27,508 nt of DNA from JAVEVF01 sp034005175 (GTDB lineage: Bacteria; Actinomycetota; Coriobacteriia; Anaerosomatales; SLCP01). Positions within the stretch are counted from its first letter, which is position 1. Each line of letters starts with the position of its first letter. A program made the translations under genes and the position numbers. The stretch is taken from NCBI GenBank assembly GCA_034005175.1, contig JAVEVF010000012.1, positions 1 to 27,508 of the forward strand, read 5' to 3'. This document shows, piece by piece, positions 6,588 to 14,361 of this stretch. The notes under the pieces were generated by a model. The model ran no database searches. It was not told where the DNA came from and saw nothing but the letters and a program-made list of their open reading frames with translations.

Positions 6588-8216
6588 ATGTCAGATCAGA
6601 CGGCGCGTACAGCAGTGATGCCGAGCGTCGCGGAGCCCCGCGTGCCGGTGGGCACGAAGGTAGCCTTGCTGGTCTCGAAAGGGCCGGCAGAAAGACCGGT
6701 AGCTGCAAGCGATATCCCTGATGTCGTGGGCAAGAAGCAGGCTATCGCGCTCGAGGCGCTTCAAGCCGCAGGATTCCAGGTCGAGGTGGTGCGAAGTGCC
6801 AATGCGCACTTCAAAGAGGGGCTGATCTCGCACCAGCTGCCGGTAGGTGGCAGCACCGCAAGCGCCGGCTCCAGGGTCTGCATCATCTCCTCCACAGGTC
6901 GAGCTCCCGAGGAGTCGGCCATGGCTGCGCTTCCTGAGGTCGTCGGCAAAGGCCGAGTGGAAGCTGCCGAGATCGTGGAATCTGCCGGCCTCATTGCGAC
7001 CGTCATCGAGGATTTCAGCAAGACCGCGCCAGAGGGCGTTGTCTTCGGCCAAGAACCGAATCCACGCACCGCTGACCGCACGCCCGCCAAGAAGGCTCCG
7101 TTGTGGCTTTGGGCGATTCTTCTCGTGGCGATCGTGGCTGTCGGCACGTACCTCCTCTTCTTCACCGGAGAGCGTGTTGCGGTGCCTGATGTGACGGGCA
7201 TGTTGCAGGCCGAGGCCGAGGCGGCAATCACAGAGGCTGGTCTCAAGGTGGGAGATATCACCGAGGAGGCTGCCGAGGAGGCCGAGGTCGGCACAGTGCT
7301 CTCACAGAACCCGGCGGCAGGCAAGGAGGTCGCCAAGGGCAGCCGCGTAGATCTCATCGTGGCGGGTGGGGCGCAGTACGTCGCAGTACCTGACCTCGTG
7401 CACATGTCGCTCGAGCTGGCCGAGCAGGAGCTCGAGGACGCGGGTCTTGTCGTCGGGCGCGTCACCGAGGAGACAGCAGACGATGAGGAGCCGGATACCG
7501 TGCTCTCTCAGAGTCCGAAGGCGGGCGAAGAGGTTGCTCTTGGCAGCCGAATCGATCTTGTAGTAGCACGTGGCCGAGAGGGCGCTGAGGTGCCTGACGT
7601 GGTGGGATCGCCCATCGCTGAGGCGACGGAGAAGATCGAGGACGCGGAGCTGATGGTCAGGATCGAGGAAGTCTTCAGCGCGGATGTGGAAGCAGGACTC
7701 GTCATCGCGCAGTCGCCGCAGGCAGGCAAGCGGGTCGAGAGCGGGACCGAGGTCGCTCTTTCCGTCTCAAGGGGGCCCGAGCCTGCAGCAAACATCCAGG
7801 TGCCGGATGTCGTCGGTCGCACTCAGGTGGACGCCAGGACGAGACTCGAACAGGCGGGGCTCACCGTCCGCATCGTACAGTCGCATCACGAGAACGTGCC
7901 CGCTGGCAAAGTGATCGCGCAGTCGCCCGGTGGAGGCTCGGGTGTAGCTCGCGGGACGGCAGTCGCCATCGTGGTCTCGCGTGGAGCGCCCCCTGCAGGC
8001 ACCGAGTACATCAAGGTTGTTGATGTCGTCAACATGACATACGACAAAGCGGAGGCGGCACTCATGACCGCGGGATTTGCCGTGAACAAGATCGAGACTG
8101 CGAGCGCATCGACGCCTAAGGGCAAGGTCTTCGGCCAGGTTCCCCTTGCGGGCCAGAAGGCGCCCAAAGGAAGCGTTGTGCTCATCGTCGTCTCGACGGG
8201 AGAACCAGCCGAGTGA
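6588..8216 (+). CDS. Kinase-less PASTA-repeat membrane protein
   Basis: This 542-residue protein is built almost entirely of PASTA domains around one transmembrane helix (about 172-192). C-terminal to the helix are five full PASTA repeats, starting near 197 (VAVPDVTGM), 265 (VAVPDLVHM), 334 (EVPDVVGSP), 404 (QVPDVVGRT) and 476 (KVVDVVNMT). N-terminal to it lie one full repeat (42-104, 'IPDVVGKKQAIALEAL'), a second that is incomplete (about 114-160) and, at the very start, a piece resembling only the last strand of a repeat (RVPVGTKVALLVSKGP, 18-33). No kinase or transpeptidase domain is present. PASTA domains bind muropeptides or assist division proteins, so the C-terminal five are probably outside the cell. 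The start is ATG 6588 after GAGAGGAG. Repeat count is from direct reading; topology is inferred. Confidence 0.87.
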   Translation: MSDQTARTAVMPSVAEPRVPVGTKVALLVSKGPAERPVAASDIPDVVGKKQAIALEALQAAGFQVEVVRSANAHFKEGLISHQLPVGGSTASAGSRVCIISSTGRAPEESAMAALPEVVGKGRVEAAEIVESAGLIATVIEDFSKTAPEGVVFGQEPNPRTADRTPAKKAPLWLWAILLVAIVAVGTYLLFFTGERVAVPDVTGMLQAEAEAAITEAGLKVGDITEEAAEEAEVGTVLSQNPAAGKEVAKGSRVDLIVAGGAQYVAVPDLVHMSLELAEQELEDAGLVVGRVTEETADDEEPDTVLSQSPKAGEEVALGSRIDLVVARGREGAEVPDVVGSPIAEATEKIEDAELMVRIEEVFSADVEAGLVIAQSPQAGKRVESGTEVALSVSRGPEPAANIQVPDVVGRTQVDARTRLEQAGLTVRIVQSHHENVPAGKVIAQSPGGGSGVARGTAVAIVVSRGAPPAGTEYIKVVDVVNMTYDKAEAALMTAGFAVNKIETASASTPKGKVFGQVPLAGQKAPKGSVVLIVVSTGEPAE

Positions 8217-8267
8217 GGAACGAGTGTCCAACAGTCATGTAAGCAGTGTTGTAGGAGGTGAGGTCGC

Positions 8268-9056
8268 ATGAGGCAGCCCACGAGGTGGATATTGGTGATG
8301 GTAGCGATGGGTGTGGTGGTGGCTTCGGTGGGGTGCAGCTCCGACGGTGCAAGCGGTAGTCAGGATCCCGCTGCACTTGAGGGTGTGGAGTGGCATCTTT
8401 CAGGATCAAGCGAAGCCGCGGTGATGGCTGAGGGTTCCGATATCGTGGTGGTGTTCGACGCCGGCAAGATGAGCGGCTTCTCCGGTGTCAACCGATTTAA
8501 CGGCCGATACTCGGCCAACGACGACGGCTCGTTTGAGGGTGGACCTTTTGCGAGCACGATGATGGCGGGTCCCGAGCCGCTCATGAAGGCAGAGACCGAG
8601 TTTCTCGGCCTGCTTGAGAAGATCACCGCATTCGCGGTTGACGGTGAGGGGATGACCCTGACCACAGAAGATGGCAAGAGCCTCGAGTTCACAGCCGCGC
8701 CCGCAGTCGAGCTCGCTGGCACATCATGGACGGTCACAGGGTACAACACCGGCGCTGAAGCAGTGATCAGTGTCGCCGAGGGATCGGAGCTCACCTTGGA
8801 GTTCGGCGACGACGGTACCGTCTCGGGTAGCGGTGGAGTGAACACCTTCAGCGGCCCTTACGAATACGATGCCGAGGGGACGATCTCCATCGGCCCGCTG
8901 ACCCAGACTCTGATGGCTGGGGATGAGGCGTTGATGGAGCAAGAAACACGCTATTTCGCGGCACTTGAGGCGAGCAAGTCGTGGGACGTGTTCAACGGCG
9001 CCCTCTCCTTGCGGGATGCTGAAGATGCAATGCAGGTAAACGCGGTGACGCGCTAG
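8268..9056 (+). CDS. Secreted or lipid-anchored protein with two META domains
   Basis: This 262-residue protein starts at ATG 8268, supported by GGAGGTG about eight bases upstream. The N-terminus has a basic start, a hydrophobic stretch and then 'VASVGCSSDG', with Cys23 as a candidate lipidated residue. The lipobox is poor because Ser is at -3. Two META (HslJ-type) domains follow. The first runs from about 'LEGVEWHLSG' with 'MSGFSGVNRFNGRY'; the second from 'LAGTSWTVTGYN' with 'VSGSGGVNTFSGPYEY'. Both carry the family pattern G-x-x-G-x-N-x-F-x-G-x-Y and a later 'TLMAG..PLM/ALM..E' segment. META proteins such as E. coli HslJ are envelope proteins with poorly defined roles. It sits in a same-strand run with the PASTA and SHOCT proteins. 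Confidence 0.82.
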   Translation: MRQPTRWILVMVAMGVVVASVGCSSDGASGSQDPAALEGVEWHLSGSSEAAVMAEGSDIVVVFDAGKMSGFSGVNRFNGRYSANDDGSFEGGPFASTMMAGPEPLMKAETEFLGLLEKITAFAVDGEGMTLTTEDGKSLEFTAAPAVELAGTSWTVTGYNTGAEAVISVAEGSELTLEFGDDGTVSGSGGVNTFSGPYEYDAEGTISIGPLTQTLMAGDEALMEQETRYFAALEASKSWDVFNGALSLRDAEDAMQVNAVTR

Positions 9057-9087
9057 AGCCGTACCATTCCAACTAGGAAGGACTCTG

Positions 9088-9456
9088 ATGGGCGACTGGA
9101 GCATCTGGGAATTCATATGGGCACTGGTGGTCTTCTACTTCTGGTTCATGTTCATCTGGATCTTCATCAGCATCGTTGGCGACATCTTTCGTCGCGAGGA
9201 TGTCAGCGGATGGGGAAAGGCCGCCTGGCTGTTCGTGCTGGTGGTTCTGCCCTTCCTCGGCTCACTGGTGTACCTCATCGCTCGACCGAAGATGACCGAG
9301 CAAGACAAGCGCATACTGGCCGAGACAGAAGAGAAGCAGCGTCGACTTGCGGGATTCTCTCCTGCCGAGGAGATCACCAAGGCGCAACAGCTGCGTGAGA
9401 GCGGTGCGATCACCGATGCCGAGTTCGAGGAGATGAAGCGGCGCGCACTGAGCTGA
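9088..9456 (+). CDS. Small membrane protein with PLDc_N-like and SHOCT domains
   Basis: This 122-residue protein has two transmembrane helices (about 8-32 and 43-66). The stretch 'AWLFVLVVLPFLGSLVYLIA' followed by RP is characteristic of the phospholipase-D nuclease N-terminal (PLDc_N) family. A charged linker leads to a C-terminal SHOCT motif of about 30 residues: 'ITKAQQLRESGAITDAEFEE' and MKRRAL. SHOCT is a short oligomerisation motif usually found at protein ends. AGGAAGG about eight bases before the ATG supports the start. It is 31 bases after the META gene and likely in the same transcript. No enzymatic residues are present, so it is probably a structural or scaffolding membrane protein. 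Its function is unknown. Confidence 0.85.
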   Translation: MGDWSIWEFIWALVVFYFWFMFIWIFISIVGDIFRREDVSGWGKAAWLFVLVVLPFLGSLVYLIARPKMTEQDKRILAETEEKQRRLAGFSPAEEITKAQQLRESGAITDAEFEEMKRRALS

Positions 9457-9480
9457 TCGCAAACCATGTTCGTCGCACGT

Positions 9481-9534
9481 CGGGCGGCCGGGTCGGGCAC
9501 GGTCCTCTCAAGGGGATCGCCCGCCGGCCGCCCG
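9481..9534. terminator. GC-rich hairpin between convergent genes
   Basis: CGGGCGGCCGG (9481-9491) pairs perfectly with CCGGCCGCCCG (9524-9534), an 11-bp stem with a 32-base loop. It lies between the stop of the SHOCT gene (9456) and the end of the convergent carrier gene (9560), the expected place for a bidirectional terminator. There is no T-run on either strand, so it may work with Rho or as a 3'-end stabiliser. Confidence 0.5.
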
Positions 9535-9559
9535 CCTCATCCCCGCTCAGCGTCGCGGT

Positions 9560-11365
9560 TCAGAACGGCCAGATGAGCGGTACCCAGAAGACGGATATCA
9601 CGAACGATATGGCGACAAGCGGCAGGCCAAGCTTCCAGTAGTCGCCGAAACGATATCCTGCCGGGCCCATCACCATCATGTTCACAGGTGTGGCCACCGG
9701 GGTCAGATATGCGGCAGCTGCAGCGACCGTGAGCGACATCATGACCGGCCGGACCGAGAGCCCCAGGTCCCCTGCAGCGGCTATGGCGATAGGGATGACG
9801 ATGAGTGCGGTAGCCATGTTGCTGATGAGCTGTCCAAGCAGGACCGTGAGCACGAACAGCCCCGCAAGCAAGGCATAGGGTCCCGCGGGTCCCGCGAGGG
9901 CGACCAAGCGGTCCGCGACGAGCCCAGCAGCACCGGTCTTGGTCATCGCCGTTGACATCGGCATCATTCCTGCGACGAGCACCACGGTTGTCCACGAGAT
10001 TCCCCGGTATGCGCCTTCCGGCGTCAGCACACGGGTGAGCACCATCGCTCCTGCAGCCACGAGAGACGCGACCGCTGGCGGCACCCAGCCTGTGGCGAGC
10101 GCAAGCACCATCCCTCCAAGGATGATGAGCGCGCGCTTCGCGCCCGCGCCAAGCGGAACGGCCTGACGGCGCACGGCTTCCGGAGAGTCCACCACGAGCA
10201 CCTCAGGGCCCGCGAGATTCTCATCAAGGGCGTCCCATGTCCCCTGCAACAACAGCGTATCTCCGGCCGCGAGCGTGGTGATGCCTGGAGCCGTGTCTTC
10301 GTCCTGGCGCCTCACCGCAAGCACTACGAGATCACCGCTCTCCGTCACCTGGCCAGGGAACGCCGGCTCACCGATGAGAGGGGAACGCGGCGGTATGATC
10401 ACCTCGGCAAGCCCTGCGACACGAGTGAAGAGCGTTCTTGCGGTGTCAGTCTCCTCCTCCAAACGCGGTGCCAGGTCCATTGCGGTGGCAAATGCGGCGA
10501 TCTCCTCGGCATCACCGCGGATGATGAGCAGATCATCGGCGACCAGCAGGCGCTCCGCAGGTGGAAGCCCGCTCTCTGTCTGCACCGCCACGAGCTCGGT
10601 GCCGGGCCACTGGGCGAGGTCCAACTCGATGCGTGGTGTTCCCACCAGCGGAGAGCTCTCCCGAATGCGCAGGTGGTGAGTGCCTTCGGCAAGACCGTAC
10701 TGCTCAACCAGAGTGCGCGCGTGCTTGCTGAGGTTCGGGGGGATGGCTTTCGAGCGGCGCCTTGGGATCAGGCGATCGCCAAAGAAGACCACGACCGCGA
10801 TGGCACCCAAGAACAACGGAAGACCAGCGAGCGCGTACTCGAAGTAGCCGAAACCAGCCTCACCAGCGCTGATGGCTGCTTCGGAGACGAGAGGGTGCAC
10901 CGGCGTGCCGGTGAGCGCGAGCAGGGAGCCGGCATGTGCAGCGAACACGAGCGGCATGAGCAGCTCAGAGGGCTGGAGCTTGAGGCGCACCGCGGTGACG
11001 ACCACGACTGGCAGAAGCGCCGCCACCGCACCGTTCACGCTGATCACCATGGTGAGCAGCGCCACCATGATCATCATGAGAACAAGCAGCCGTCTCTTGC
11101 TCTCTCCAGCATGGCTCACAAGCTGCTGGCCCGCCCAGGCGGTCACACCAGTGGCATCAAGGCCCTCGGAGACCACAAACAGCCCGGCGATGAACAGCAC
11201 GGTGGGGTCGCCGAATCCCGAGAGCGCCTCGTTCAAGTCGAGAACACCCGTGGCCCACAGGGCAAGCGCAGCACCGATCGCCACGAGGCCCACCGGTATG
11301 CGGTTGGAGATGAACAGCGCCACGATGACGCCGAGGATGGCAAAGGTGACCGCGGCATCACTCAT
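9560..11365 (-). CDS. SLC13/DASS-type anion carrier with two internal RCK_C domains
   Basis: This 601-residue carrier resembles the citrate-transporter/SLC13 superfamily members that carry a cytosolic insert. N-terminal helices cover about residues 1-200, with 'GDPTVLFIAGLFVVSEGL' as a pore-region signature. Two RCK_C (TrkA-C) domains follow. The first is near 'SPLVGTPRIELDLAQWPGTE' and 'LVADDLLIIRGDAEEI'; the second near 'RSPLIGEPAFPGQVTESGDL' and 'LAAGDTLLLQGTWDAL'. Helices resume at about 405, with 'LLGQLISNMATALIVIPIA' as the second signature. RCK_C domains bind small ligands and may gate transport. Such carriers move sulfate, dicarboxylates or other anions, and the substrate here is not evident. 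Its ATG overlaps the peptidase T stop as ATGA (11362-11365), so translation is coupled and it belongs to the peptide-use operon. Confidence 0.87.
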   Translation of the reverse strand: MSDAAVTFAILGVIVALFISNRIPVGLVAIGAALALWATGVLDLNEALSGFGDPTVLFIAGLFVVSEGLDATGVTAWAGQQLVSHAGESKRRLLVLMMIMVALLTMVISVNGAVAALLPVVVVTAVRLKLQPSELLMPLVFAAHAGSLLALTGTPVHPLVSEAAISAGEAGFGYFEYALAGLPLFLGAIAVVVFFGDRLIPRRRSKAIPPNLSKHARTLVEQYGLAEGTHHLRIRESSPLVGTPRIELDLAQWPGTELVAVQTESGLPPAERLLVADDLLIIRGDAEEIAAFATAMDLAPRLEEETDTARTLFTRVAGLAEVIIPPRSPLIGEPAFPGQVTESGDLVVLAVRRQDEDTAPGITTLAAGDTLLLQGTWDALDENLAGPEVLVVDSPEAVRRQAVPLGAGAKRALIILGGMVLALATGWVPPAVASLVAAGAMVLTRVLTPEGAYRGISWTTVVLVAGMMPMSTAMTKTGAAGLVADRLVALAGPAGPYALLAGLFVLTVLLGQLISNMATALIVIPIAIAAAGDLGLSVRPVMMSLTVAAAAAYLTPVATPVNMMVMGPAGYRFGDYWKLGLPLVAISFVISVFWVPLIWPF

Positions 11366-12651
11366 TGGTCACGACGTTCAGCGTTTTCAGCCCACACCGC
11401 AAGCAGGTGCACGATGGTCTCGGTAGCCGCGCCCATGTCATCGACGCATATCCACTCGTGAAGCGAGTGGATATCATGCTGCCCCGTGAAGAGGTTCGGT
11501 GTGGGCAGCCCCTTCTGCGACAACCGCGACCCGTCGGTGCCACCGCGTACGAATCCCCCGATGACCTCGAGGCCTGTGCGGCGAATCGCCTCTGCGGCCG
11601 CCTCGACGACGTGCGGGTGGTCGACGAGATACTCTTTCATGTTGCGATATGGCTCTACCACCTCTATCTCCACTGAAGAACCGGGATAGGCGGCAACTGC
11701 GTCTGCAGCAAGATCACGTATCAGACGTTCATGGTCGGCGAGTCTCTCGGCATCGAAATCGCGGAGGTTCATCGCGACGGTGACGCGGTCTTCCTGGCCC
11801 GCGATCGTCATGGGGTTGACGAATCCTTCGCGGCCGTCTGTCGTCTCAGGTGAGAGTGAGTCGGCGGGCAGGCTCTCAACGAATCGGCACGCCACCTTCA
11901 CAGCGTTGACCAGCCTGTTCTTGGCAAATCCTGGATGGACAGCTATTCCCGTGAAGATCACCTTCGCCTCAAGGGCGCTGAAGGTCTCGTCTTCAATCGA
12001 ACCCAGTGCCGAGCCGTCGATCGTGTAGGCTGCGTCGGCGGCGAGACGATCGAGATCGAGCAGGTCAACGCCCTTTCCGACCTCTTCGTCTCGCGTGAAG
12101 CAGATCCTCACCGGTCCGTGCCTGATCTCTGGGTGTGCGACCAGGTACTCGACGGCTGCCATGATCTCGGCCACACCGGCCTTGTTGTCGGCGCCGAGCA
12201 AGGTCGTGCCATCGCTGGTGATGATCTCGTGGCCGATGTGGTTGTCGAGCTCGGGGCTGATTGCCGGGTCGAGCATCACCCGCGAATCTCCCGGCAGCGA
12301 CATGACGCCGCCTTCATACTTGACCACCTGTGGCTTCACGTTGGCGCCGGATGCATCAGGGGCTGTGTCCACATGCGCGATGAGCGCGATGGTCGGGACG
12401 TGGTGTGCGACTGTCGTCGGCAGCGTCGCGAAGACGTAGCCGTGCTCGTCAAGCACGGCATCGGAGAGACCCAATGCCGCCAGCTCCTCGACCAGCAATC
12501 TTGAGAGGTCGAGTTGCTTTGCGGTTGTGGGCACCGAATCCGACTCAGGATCGGCTTGGGTGTCGATGACTACGTAGCGCAAGAATCCGGCGACGGCCAG
12601 CGGTGCGAGTTCTGACGCCAGCGTGGTGCCAGATCCGTCGGTTGGGCTCAC
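11362..12651 (-). CDS. pepT: Peptidase T (tripeptide aminopeptidase, M20B)
   Basis: This 429-residue zinc peptidase removes the N-terminal residue from tripeptides in the cytosol. 'ALIAHVDTAPDASGANVKP' holds zinc ligand His93 and Asp95. 'TLLGADNKAGVAEIMAA' holds Asp155. 'ICFTRDEEVGKG' holds the catalytic and zinc Glu189/Glu190. 'YTIDGSALGSIEDETFSALE' and 'RGGTDGSRLSQKGLPTPNLF' are hallmarks of the PepT branch. The length is slightly above the usual 405-410 owing to an N-terminal extension of about 15 residues. The start is GTG at 12651 with GAGGTGAG just upstream. It is followed by an overlapping carrier gene and preceded, after 135 bases, by a YfcC-type carrier, giving a peptide-catabolic setting. 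Confidence 0.93.
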   Translation of the reverse strand: MSPTDGSGTTLASELAPLAVAGFLRYVVIDTQADPESDSVPTTAKQLDLSRLLVEELAALGLSDAVLDEHGYVFATLPTTVAHHVPTIALIAHVDTAPDASGANVKPQVVKYEGGVMSLPGDSRVMLDPAISPELDNHIGHEIITSDGTTLLGADNKAGVAEIMAAVEYLVAHPEIRHGPVRICFTRDEEVGKGVDLLDLDRLAADAAYTIDGSALGSIEDETFSALEAKVIFTGIAVHPGFAKNRLVNAVKVACRFVESLPADSLSPETTDGREGFVNPMTIAGQEDRVTVAMNLRDFDAERLADHERLIRDLAADAVAAYPGSSVEIEVVEPYRNMKEYLVDHPHVVEAAAEAIRRTGLEVIGGFVRGGTDGSRLSQKGLPTPNLFTGQHDIHSLHEWICVDDMGAATETIVHLLAVWAENAERRDQ

Positions 12652-12786
12652 GTTCTCACCTCAATCTCGTCGACAGCAGGCGAAACAAACCAAAGTGCGC
12701 GTTCGAGTGGCAGACGCGCCAAAGCCCGAACGGCCCGTCGAGCGCCGCAGGCGAGCTCATCCGGCCGCTTCTCTGCACGGGGGTGC

Positions 12787-14358
12787 CTACAAGACCGCAC
12801 CTGCGATCTGTACGACCATGATGATGGCAGCAAGTACTCCGAGCAGCGGAACCATGAACTTGATGTACTTCCCAAAACCGACCTTGCCTAGGGCAAGCCC
12901 TGCCATGAGCAGCGCATTGGTGGGGACAAACAAGAGCAGCCAGCCACCCATCGCGTTGTAGATGGTGACGATGAGTGAGCGATCGATACCTGCGAAGTCA
13001 CCGAGCGGCGCGAGCACCGGCATCACAAGCGCCATGCCCGCCGAGCCTGATCCCACAAGGAAGCCCAACGGCAGTGACACCAGGGACATCAGGACGATGA
13101 AGATGATGTTGGAAGTGCCGTGCACCAGGCCTTCCATCGAGTTCAGCACCGTGTCGAGCGTCTTGGTGTTGGTCATGATCACCGAGACGGACCGCGCCAC
13201 GAACACGAGGATCGCTGGTCCGGAGAAGTCGACTGCTCCGCGGATCATGTTGCTCGCGATGCCCGACTCCCCGAGTTTGCCGACCACCCCTACTACGATG
13301 GCCATGACCAGGAACATCGCGGAGAGCTCGGGCAACCACCAGCCCAGCTCCCATCCAAAGGGGTTGGTGATCTGCTGGAGCGTGATGGGGTCGTAGGTGG
13401 TGGGGTTGAGAATCGCGGTCCACGGCACGATCGAGAAGATCAGCAAGGCAAACGTCAGCGCCACCAGGCCGATGATGATTCTATGTCTGGCTGTGAGCGG
13501 CTCCAGCTTGCCCTCGCGGGCCTCTTCGGCGTACTCGGAGTCGGCAGAGTCCAGGCCGACGAGAGAAGTGGAGGGGTCGCGCTTCACTCGTTTTGCGTAG
13601 CGCACGGTGTAGATGATCATCGCTCCCATGGAAAGCGCGAACAGGACAAGGCGCAGGCTGATACCATCGCCGATGGAGACCCCGGCGGCATCGGACCCCA
13701 CACCGATGCGGAAGGGGTTCACCGTGGAACCGATAACGCCCACAAAGGGCGCCACGGTGATTATCGCCACTGCGACCATCCTGTCGTAACCCAAAGCCAG
13801 CACGACCGGCACGAGCAGCGCATAGAAGCCGAGGCTCTCATCGCTCCAGGACATCACCGACCCCAGTATCCCGAAGAGCACCGAGAGAACGACGATGAGC
13901 AGCGTTCCTTGGTTCTTGAACCTGTGCGCGAGATGCGCGATGCCGAGGTCGAGGGCGCCTGTCGCAAACACCACCGTCATAAAGGCCCCGATCGCCAGGA
14001 TGAAGAAGAAGACCTGGGCCGAGCCGAAGAGGGTGCCACTTCCGAAGGGCTGCACCTGGCCGCTCTCGGCGTTCTCGATGCCGTACAGGCCGTTGATGGG
14101 GGAAAGCAGCAGGTTGACAACGTGTTCGCCCCCGGTCAAGGGTGATTCGACGTGTTGGAACGAGCCGGGTATCGGGGAGCCGACCTCATCAACTTCGTAC
14201 GCGCCAGCTGGGATGAACAGCGAGGCGAGCCAGACAACGAATATGACCAGACCGAGAATCGTAAGCGGGTGCCAGAACCCCTTCTTGTCTTTGTCCTTCT
14301 CTTCAGAGCGCGCCGGCTCGACCTCGTGAACGACTTCAGCGGCTTCTTCAAACGACAT
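12787..14358 (-). CDS. YfcC/DcuC-family membrane carrier
   Basis: This 523-residue protein has a charged cytosolic N-terminus (about 1-26) followed by 'FWHPLTILGLVIFVVWLASL' and about a dozen hydrophobic segments. 'FIPAGAYE', 'APFVGVIGSTVNPFRIGVGS', 'LVGSGSAGMALVMPVLAPLG' and 'YNAMGGWLLLFVPTNALLMA' are characteristic of the YfcC family within the ion transporter superfamily. Family members are annotated as dicarboxylate, basic amino-acid or short-peptide carriers with little direct evidence. The gene lies three bases after an M20 dipeptidase and upstream of pepT, so uptake or exchange of a peptide or amino acid is the best inference. The ATG at 14358 is the natural start, overlapping nothing upstream. 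Confidence 0.85.
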   Translation of the reverse strand: MSFEEAAEVVHEVEPARSEEKDKDKKGFWHPLTILGLVIFVVWLASLFIPAGAYEVDEVGSPIPGSFQHVESPLTGGEHVVNLLLSPINGLYGIENAESGQVQPFGSGTLFGSAQVFFFILAIGAFMTVVFATGALDLGIAHLAHRFKNQGTLLIVVLSVLFGILGSVMSWSDESLGFYALLVPVVLALGYDRMVAVAIITVAPFVGVIGSTVNPFRIGVGSDAAGVSIGDGISLRLVLFALSMGAMIIYTVRYAKRVKRDPSTSLVGLDSADSEYAEEAREGKLEPLTARHRIIIGLVALTFALLIFSIVPWTAILNPTTYDPITLQQITNPFGWELGWWLPELSAMFLVMAIVVGVVGKLGESGIASNMIRGAVDFSGPAILVFVARSVSVIMTNTKTLDTVLNSMEGLVHGTSNIIFIVLMSLVSLPLGFLVGSGSAGMALVMPVLAPLGDFAGIDRSLIVTIYNAMGGWLLLFVPTNALLMAGLALGKVGFGKYIKFMVPLLGVLAAIIMVVQIAGAVL

Positions 14359-14361
14359 CTC

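Noticed and set aside
13120..14145. 341-codon plus-strand frame
   Set aside because: It is antisense to the YfcC-type carrier. Its His/Asp/Arg-rich composition is typical of a frame shadow.
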